Assembly (NCBI RefSeq): GCF_002869965.1
Contig: NZ_PEBS01000031.1
Span: 1-61,450, forward strand
DNA from: Janthinobacterium sp. ROICE36
GTDB taxonomy: Bacteria; Pseudomonadota; Gammaproteobacteria; Burkholderiales; Burkholderiaceae_D
Length of the DNA stretch: 61,450 bases
Direction of reading: 5' to 3'
Each line of letters starts with the position of its first letter. The stretch's first letter is position 1. Below, one piece after another: positions 56,498 through 61,450 of the stretch. The translations under genes and the position numbers were made by a program. Below the pieces are notes generated by a model that did not search any database, was not told the DNA's origin, and saw nothing but the letters and a program-made list of their open reading frames with translations.

Positions 56498-58705
56498 TTA
56501 CTTGGCTACGCCCAGCTTCTGCTTGAAGAACATTTCAATTTTCTTGTACACGTGGCGCTGGCCCGCGCGCGATGAGATGCCGTGCTTGGCGCCCGGATAT
56601 GTCATCAGGTCGAATTGCACGCCGCGGTTCACCAGCGCGTCGATCAAGCGCGTGCTGTTGCTGAACAGCACGTTATCGTCGGCCATGCCGTGCACCAGCA
56701 GCAGTGGCGATGTCAAGCCGTCCAGGTTGGCGAACACGGTGCTGTCCTTGTAGCCGTCCACGTTTTCCTTCGGCATGCCGAGGAATTGTTCCGTGTAGTG
56801 GGTGTCGTACAGCGACCAGTCGGTCACGGGCGCGACGGAGACACCCATGGCAATCTTGCTTGATGCCGCCGACAGCAAACGCAGGGTCATGAAACCGCCA
56901 TAGCTCCAGCCGAACACGCCGATGCGTTTAGGATCGACGAAGCTTTGCTGGCCCAGCCAGGCTATGCCCACCAGCTGGTCAGCCACTTCGGCTGCGCCCA
57001 GCTTGTGATAGATGGCGTCCGTGAACGCGCGCTCGCGGCGCGAGGAACCGCGGTTATCGAGGCGGAAGACGACAAAGCCCTGCTGCGCCATGTACTGGTC
57101 GAAGTTGTTGCCCCAGCGGCGAGCCACGTGTTGCGAGTGCGGGCCGCCATACGTCGACAGGTAGACGGGATAGCGCTTGCTCGCGTCGAAGTTCGACGGC
57201 TTGACGATGGAATAGTAGAGCGTCTGGCCATCATTGGCTTTCAGGGTGCCGTACTGCGTCGGCAGGTGATCGGCCTTGTATTTCGCGTACGGGTGGCTGG
57301 CGTTCAGCGCGTTTTCTTCCAGCCAGCCCACCATCGAACCGTCCGGACGGTGGATGCTTACTTGCGGCGGCGTGGCCGGGTCGGAATAGGTGTCGACAAA
57401 CACTTCGCCATTGCGCGAGAACGTCGTGTCGTGCCAGCCGTCCGCTTTCGTCACGCGCTGCGGCTTGTCGGCCGTGCTGCCATCGAGCGCCAGGGCGTAG
57501 GTCTGCTTGTCGATCACCGCATCGCGGTTTGACGACACGAAGACCTTGCCAGTTTTCTGGTTTACGGCCAGCACGCTGTCGATGCCCCATGCACCGGAAG
57601 TGACCGGGTGCAGCAGCTTGCCGCTCATGTCGTACAGGTACAGATGGTTGCGGCCCGTGCGCTCGGACGACCAGAGGAAGCTGCCGTTCGACAGGAAGCG
57701 CATGTCGTCATGGATGCTGACCCAGGTTGTTGACGTTTCCGTCAGCAGGGTGCGTTGCGCCAGGGTAGCGGCATCGACGGCGACCAGGTCGAGGGTCTTC
57801 TGGTCGCGCGACTGGCGCTGGTACACCAGCGACTTGCCATCAAAGCTCCAGTCGGCGCGCACCAGATAGATGTCCGGGTTCGTGCCCAGGTCCACCTGGC
57901 GCTGCGCGCCCGTTTCCGGCGAGACGATCAGCAGCTGCACCAGCACGTTCGGGTCGCCGGCGGCAGGGTAGCGCTGTTCCACGACGTCCGTGCGGTCGGC
58001 GAAGATTTCGAAGCGGCGCACCACGGGCACGGGCGCTTCGTCGTAGCGTTTGTACGCGATGGCGGAATCGTCGGGGGCCCAGTAGTAGCCGGTGCGCTGG
58101 CCCATTTCTTCCTGCGCCACGAATTCGGCTTCGCCGTTGTGGATGGTGCCCTTGCCATCGGTGGTCAGCTGGCGTTCCTTGTCCGTCTTGAGGTCGATCA
58201 CATAGATGTTTTGATCGCGCACAAACGAGACGTAGCGGCCTTTCGGCGAGATTTTCGGGTCCAGCACATTGCCCTTGGCGACCAGGCGCGCCTGGTCCGG
58301 GTGGGCCGCATCGACCAGGTACAGATTGCCGGCCAGCGGCACCAGCAGCTGCTTGCCATCGGGCGACCAGCTGTAGCTGAGAATGCCGTTCAGGCTGGCT
58401 GTGCGCTCGCGTTCGCGGCGCGCCTGCTCTTCGGGCGAAATCGTTTCATTCGGCACCAGCGCCTTCGAGTCGACCAGGCGGTGCGTGCTCTTGTCCTTCA
58501 GCTTGAATTCCCACAGGTCGAGCTGGAACTGGTTGTCGGCGCGGCCGCGCAGGAAGGTGACGCGCTCGCCGTCGGGCGAGACCTTCAGGTTGCGCACGCC
58601 GGGGCCGGCTAGCGCCGGGTCGGCGTGGATGCGATCCAGGGTCAGCTTTTCAGCCGATGCGGGAACGCTGGCCATCGCGGCCAAAAAACAAAGAATAAAA
58701 CGCAT
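56498..58705 (-). CDS. S9 family peptidase (dipeptidyl peptidase IV type)
   Basis: This 735-residue secreted peptidase has a signal peptide (MRFILCFLAAMASVPASAEK). A beta-propeller (DPPIV_N) with the double-Glu-like segment NGEAEFVAQEEMGQRTGYYWAPDDSAIAY follows, and then a C-terminal alpha/beta hydrolase. The nucleophile lies in GWSYGGFM (around residue 600), the acid in HGMADDNV, and the histidine in GAKHGIS. It should release X-Pro dipeptides from peptides in the periplasm. The ATG at 58705 begins the signal peptide. Confidence 0.93.
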   Translation of the reverse strand: MRFILCFLAAMASVPASAEKLTLDRIHADPALAGPGVRNLKVSPDGERVTFLRGRADNQFQLDLWEFKLKDKSTHRLVDSKALVPNETISPEEQARRERERTASLNGILSYSWSPDGKQLLVPLAGNLYLVDAAHPDQARLVAKGNVLDPKISPKGRYVSFVRDQNIYVIDLKTDKERQLTTDGKGTIHNGEAEFVAQEEMGQRTGYYWAPDDSAIAYKRYDEAPVPVVRRFEIFADRTDVVEQRYPAAGDPNVLVQLLIVSPETGAQRQVDLGTNPDIYLVRADWSFDGKSLVYQRQSRDQKTLDLVAVDAATLAQRTLLTETSTTWVSIHDDMRFLSNGSFLWSSERTGRNHLYLYDMSGKLLHPVTSGAWGIDSVLAVNQKTGKVFVSSNRDAVIDKQTYALALDGSTADKPQRVTKADGWHDTTFSRNGEVFVDTYSDPATPPQVSIHRPDGSMVGWLEENALNASHPYAKYKADHLPTQYGTLKANDGQTLYYSIVKPSNFDASKRYPVYLSTYGGPHSQHVARRWGNNFDQYMAQQGFVVFRLDNRGSSRRERAFTDAIYHKLGAAEVADQLVGIAWLGQQSFVDPKRIGVFGWSYGGFMTLRLLSAASSKIAMGVSVAPVTDWSLYDTHYTEQFLGMPKENVDGYKDSTVFANLDGLTSPLLLVHGMADDNVLFSNSTRLIDALVNRGVQFDLMTYPGAKHGISSRAGQRHVYKKIEMFFKQKLGVAK

Positions 58706-58861
58706 GGATGTCTCGGTAGTTGGAAGAATTGCCAAGCGTAAGACGATACCAGAGCGTGCCCCTTTATGCGATAGCCCCGGCCACGGAATAAGATCATCGT
58801 GGCCTTATTTCCTTCGTCAAAAATGCTCAATCGCCGCCCATTGCATGGCGCTTTTCCCGAT

Positions 58862-59701
58862 TCAGGCCAATATCGACCCTGTGATCACGGTCAGGCATGC
58901 GCCGCCTATCCAGGCGTGGCCATCGCGGAAATTGACGGAAACGCGGCCGTCGCGCTGCAGACAGCTGCCCTGGCGCACGCGGTAGTCGGCGCCCGCCAGC
59001 AGCTGCGCGATGCAGGCGTTGGCGCTGCCCGTGACGGGGTCCTCGACCAGCGCGCCGTGCTCGCTGAGCAGCGCGCGCACTTCGTAATCGGCCGGCCCGC
59101 CGGCGCCGTGCGCGCCGTAGAGGGCCAGGCCGTCAGCCATTGACGCAGCCAGCAATGCCGTCAGCGCCGCGCTGTCGGCATGGACGGCCAGGCAGGCCGC
59201 AGCGCTTGGCAGCGGCACGCACAGCCAGCGGATGCCCATGTCGACGACGCTGCCGCCAGCGGCCGCCGGGTCGCCCAGCGCCGTGTGCAGCAGCGGCAGC
59301 AGCGCGGGGGCGAGCGCGCGCGTGGTGCAGGGCGGCGCCTGGAACGCCAGCACGCCGCCGGCGCCGCGTTCTATCTGCACCAGGCCGACGCCGCATTCCT
59401 GCACGATGCGCGCGCCCTTGGGCTGCATGCCCGCATCGAGCAGGGCGTGCGCCGTGCCCAAGGTCGGGTGGCCGGCGAAGGGGAATTCCATCTCGGGCGA
59501 AAAAATCCGCACGCGGTAATCGGCGGCGGGATCGCGTGGCGCCAGCACGAAGGTGGTTTCCGACAGGCCGGTCCAGCGCGCGATCGCCTGCATCTGCGCG
59601 TCATCGAGGCCATTCGCGTCGAGCACCACGGCCAGCGGATTGCCCAAGAAGGGTATCGTGCTGAAGACATCGACTTGCCTGAAGGGGCGTTGTTGCGGCA
59701 T
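58862..59701 (-). CDS. PhzF-family isomerase
   Basis: This 279-residue protein starts with RQVDVFSTIPFLGNPLAVVLDA, the family N-terminus with the glycine-asparagine-proline motif. It has GLSETTFVLAP, the FPFAGHPTLGTAHAL segment and EDPVTGSANACIAQLL at the C-terminal half. PhzF proteins are isomerases or epimerases. No phenazine genes are here, so the substrate is unknown. It is 18 bases from the MATE gene and may be co-transcribed with it. Confidence 0.88.
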   Translation of the reverse strand: MPQQRPFRQVDVFSTIPFLGNPLAVVLDANGLDDAQMQAIARWTGLSETTFVLAPRDPAADYRVRIFSPEMEFPFAGHPTLGTAHALLDAGMQPKGARIVQECGVGLVQIERGAGGVLAFQAPPCTTRALAPALLPLLHTALGDPAAAGGSVVDMGIRWLCVPLPSAAACLAVHADSAALTALLAASMADGLALYGAHGAGGPADYEVRALLSEHGALVEDPVTGSANACIAQLLAGADYRVRQGSCLQRDGRVSVNFRDGHAWIGGACLTVITGSILA

Positions 59702-59719
59702 GGCGGTTTCCTTGTTGGC

Positions 59720-61123
59720 TTATCGGGCGGCGCGCAGGCGCTGCAGCGACAGCCGGTTCAAATACCAGGTCAGCAGCACGGCGGCCACCGTCAAGCCCGC
59801 GACCAGGCCGATCCAGAAACCGGCGGCGGCCATCGGCTGGTCCGGCGACCAGGGGAATCCGGCCGGCGCGAGGCCCAGCACGTAGCCGATGGGCAGCGAG
59901 AAGCCCCAGAAGGCCAGCAGCTGGATCAGCATCGGCTGGCGCGTCACCTTGAAGCCGCGAATCGCGCAGGAAGTGGCCACTTGGGTGGCGTCGGACAGCT
60001 GGAACAGGGCGGCAAACAGCAGCAGCTGCGCGCACAGCGCCTGCACCTGCGGGTCGGACGTATAGGCTTGCGCGATCTGGTGGCGGAAGACGGTGATGAG
60101 CGTAGCCGAAACGATGGCCGCCGTCAGCGACATGGCCACGCCCACCCAAGAAATGAAGCGGGCGCGGCGCAGATTGGCTTCGCCCACGGCATGGCCCACG
60201 CGCGTGACCAGCGCGATGCCGAAGGTGAGCGGCACCATGAAGACAACGGACGAGAAATTGAGCGCGATCTGGTGCGCCGACACCTGGATCACGCCGAAGC
60301 GCGCCACCAGCAGGCTGATGACGCCAAACGCGCTCACTTCGGCAAAATAGGTCACGCCGATGGGCAGGCCCAGGCGCAGCATGGGGCCGATGGACGACGG
60401 CTGCGGCCACTCCCAGTGCGTGAACGGATACGTGGCGCGGTAGGCGGGCGCGATCCTGATCCAGGCCAGCATGGCCAGCAGCATCATCCACACGCAGCAG
60501 GTGGTGGCCACGGCGCAGCCCACGCCGCCCATCTTCGGCATGCCCCAGTGGCCATAGATCAGCAGGTAGTTGACGAGAATGTTTAGCGCCAGGGCGGCCA
60601 GCGCGATGACCATCACGGGCTTGGTCTGGTTGATGCTGGTGCTGTAGCCGTACAGCGCGCGGTAGGCGGCAAACGGCGGCAGCGCGCAGCTGATGATGTG
60701 CACGAACAGCTTGGCCTTGGCCGCCACGGCTGGTTCGAGCATCAGGTGGTCGAACACCAGCGCCGCCATGTTCGTCAGCAGGCAAGCCACCAGGCCCACC
60801 AGTAGCGCTTTCCACAACGACTGGCGCACGATGTGCGGCACCTGGTCGTGGCGCGCCGCGCCGATTTCATGCGCCACCAAGGTATTGATCGCCATCATGA
60901 TGCCGCTCACGGTGACCAGCACGATGGACCAGATGGCCGCACCCAGCGACACAGCCGCCAGTTCCTCGGGATTCGTATGGCCCGTCATCGCCACGTCGGC
61001 CGCACCCATGCCAACGGTCGCCAGCTGGCCGATCAGGATGGGCCAGGCCAGCTTCCACAGCGAAGAAATTTCGGTACGGACGGCGGGCAGGGTGAACGAG
61101 GTGGTGTGTGGCATGGGCGGCAA
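59720..61123 (-). CDS. MATE-family multidrug efflux protein (NorM type)
   Basis: This 467-residue protein has twelve membrane helices arranged in two halves, with LAWPILIGQLATVGMGAADVAMTGH in the first and LRLGLPIGVTYFAEVSAFGVISLLVARFG in the second. It would export cationic drugs by proton or sodium antiport. A second ATG at 61114 is possible. It is upstream of phzF on the same strand; the IS insertion begins 94 bases upstream of its start. Confidence 0.92.
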   Translation of the reverse strand: MPPMPHTTSFTLPAVRTEISSLWKLAWPILIGQLATVGMGAADVAMTGHTNPEELAAVSLGAAIWSIVLVTVSGIMMAINTLVAHEIGAARHDQVPHIVRQSLWKALLVGLVACLLTNMAALVFDHLMLEPAVAAKAKLFVHIISCALPPFAAYRALYGYSTSINQTKPVMVIALAALALNILVNYLLIYGHWGMPKMGGVGCAVATTCCVWMMLLAMLAWIRIAPAYRATYPFTHWEWPQPSSIGPMLRLGLPIGVTYFAEVSAFGVISLLVARFGVIQVSAHQIALNFSSVVFMVPLTFGIALVTRVGHAVGEANLRRARFISWVGVAMSLTAAIVSATLITVFRHQIAQAYTSDPQVQALCAQLLLFAALFQLSDATQVATSCAIRGFKVTRQPMLIQLLAFWGFSLPIGYVLGLAPAGFPWSPDQPMAAAGFWIGLVAGLTVAAVLLTWYLNRLSLQRLRAAR

Positions 61124-61217
61124 GCTTAACTAAACACAAGATTCTACCGGCATTCGCCGTGCTTGTCCGCCGAGGCATCCCTGGCGCCAGGGCGCGGTAA
61201 TCATTTGTTACAGCTAA

Positions 61218-61229
61218 CAGGGTGTTGAA
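61218..61229 (+). repeat. IS left terminal inverted repeat
   Basis: CAGGGTGTTGAA is the exact inverted match of 231-242 and marks the left boundary of the second IS copy. The CTAA just upstream differs from TTAA beside the first copy, which suggests separate insertion events. Confidence 0.8.
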
Positions 61230-61302
61230 TTAATCGCCGTGCCCGTCAACCATCACGGGCCGGTAAACGTTGTTTCATCAGCCCCACTTTCCCACCGCCA
61301 TC

Positions 61303-61450
61303 ATGCGCAAGACCGACGTCACCCAGCACTCTCTGTACAGTTACCGCTCGTTGGAGGAACGCATCCCGGATGCGCATCCCTTGCGCAAATTGCGAGTACT
61401 GGTCGATGCCATCCTGGCCAACATGAACGATGATTTCCAGGCGCTGTATT
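61303..61450 (+). CDS. IS5-like transposase, N-terminal fragment
   Basis: The first 49 codons begin MRKTDVTQHSLYSYRSLEERIP and continue DAHPLRKLRVLVDAILANM, a pattern that opens many IS5/IS1182-type transposases (a QxxLFSYxSLEERVPxDHPLR-like motif). It is cut by the window end before any catalytic residue. It probably encodes the same transposase as the C-terminal piece at the window start. Confidence 0.85.
   Translation, partial: MRKTDVTQHSLYSYRSLEERIPDAHPLRKLRVLVDAILANMNDDFQALY

Larger units (their letters stand above)
61218..61450 (+). mobile_element. Left end of an IS5-like insertion sequence (partial)
   Basis: The left terminal inverted repeat CAGGGTGTTGAA (61218-61229) is preceded by CTAA (61214-61217), which fits the YTAR target of IS5-group elements. 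The transposase starts 85 bases in. The element runs off the window. It has the same orientation as the copy at 1-242. Confidence 0.85.

Overview
The window looks like chromosomal DNA of a high-GC betaproteobacterium of the family Oxalobacteraceae, most likely Janthinobacterium or a close relative. The evidence is the rpsP-rimM-trmD-rplS block, the coding style, and the mix of zinc, chitin/GlcNAc and stress genes; the genus is an inference from gene content, not a search result. Both window ends lie inside IS5-like insertion sequences in the same orientation. Bases 1-242 are the right end of one copy and 61218-61450 the left end of another, with matching terminal inverted repeats. The window may therefore be a contig that stopped at repeats. 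The DNA between them is mostly core chromosome.  Layout: (1) 0.25-5.9 kb: a LytTR response regulator and histidine kinase pair, a glycerophosphodiester phosphodiesterase, and a divergent zinc-uptake pair (a ZnuD-like TonB receptor and Zur) that share a palindromic operator. (2) 6-21.6 kb: housekeeping genes: alaS, a TusA-like protein, etfBA with an acyl-CoA dehydrogenase, small envelope proteins, the rpsP-rimM-trmD-rplS operon, a CoA-type Nudix hydrolase, a CobD/CbiB-like membrane protein, DUF3579, and an AraC/GyrI regulator next to an Lnt-like acyltransferase. (3) 21.8-40.5 kb: a chitin/N-acetylglucosamine utilisation region. It holds a GntR regulator, a large TonB-dependent receptor, a GH18 chitinase and two NagX-like membrane proteins. 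It also holds a tightly packed minus-strand operon of GlcNAc kinase, GntR, NagA, NagB-II-type SIS deaminase, an ABC sugar importer (binding protein, two permeases, ATPase) and an AmpG-like MFS permease. Phased TGGTATT-type direct repeats precede the main transcription units and probably form the GntR regulon's operators. (4) 40.7-46.6 kb: unknown small proteins including a 35-residue lysine-rich one, a GspA/GspB pair, a phospholipase C-type phosphoesterase, mobB and yjfB. (5) 46.9-48.8 kb: a bufferin-type metallophore locus. It has a DUF2282 precursor with four mature cysteines, followed by one protein that fuses the MNIO (DUF692, BufB) and DUF2063 (BufC) domains normally made from two genes. 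(6) 48.8-61.1 kb: DUF883-like, S4, fumC, FimV-like, FliT-like, M13 peptidase, methyltransferase, CsbD, S9 peptidase, PhzF and MATE genes.  In regional terms, the TonB receptor would carry chitooligosaccharides across the outer membrane and the chitinase would cut them. The ABC and/or MFS systems would bring amino sugars into the cytoplasm, and kinase, NagA and NagB-II would turn GlcNAc into fructose-6-phosphate, all under GntR control. The most noteworthy system is the fused BufBC bufferin locus. The most noteworthy regulatory pattern is the 10-12 bp phased direct repeat shared by the amino-sugar genes.
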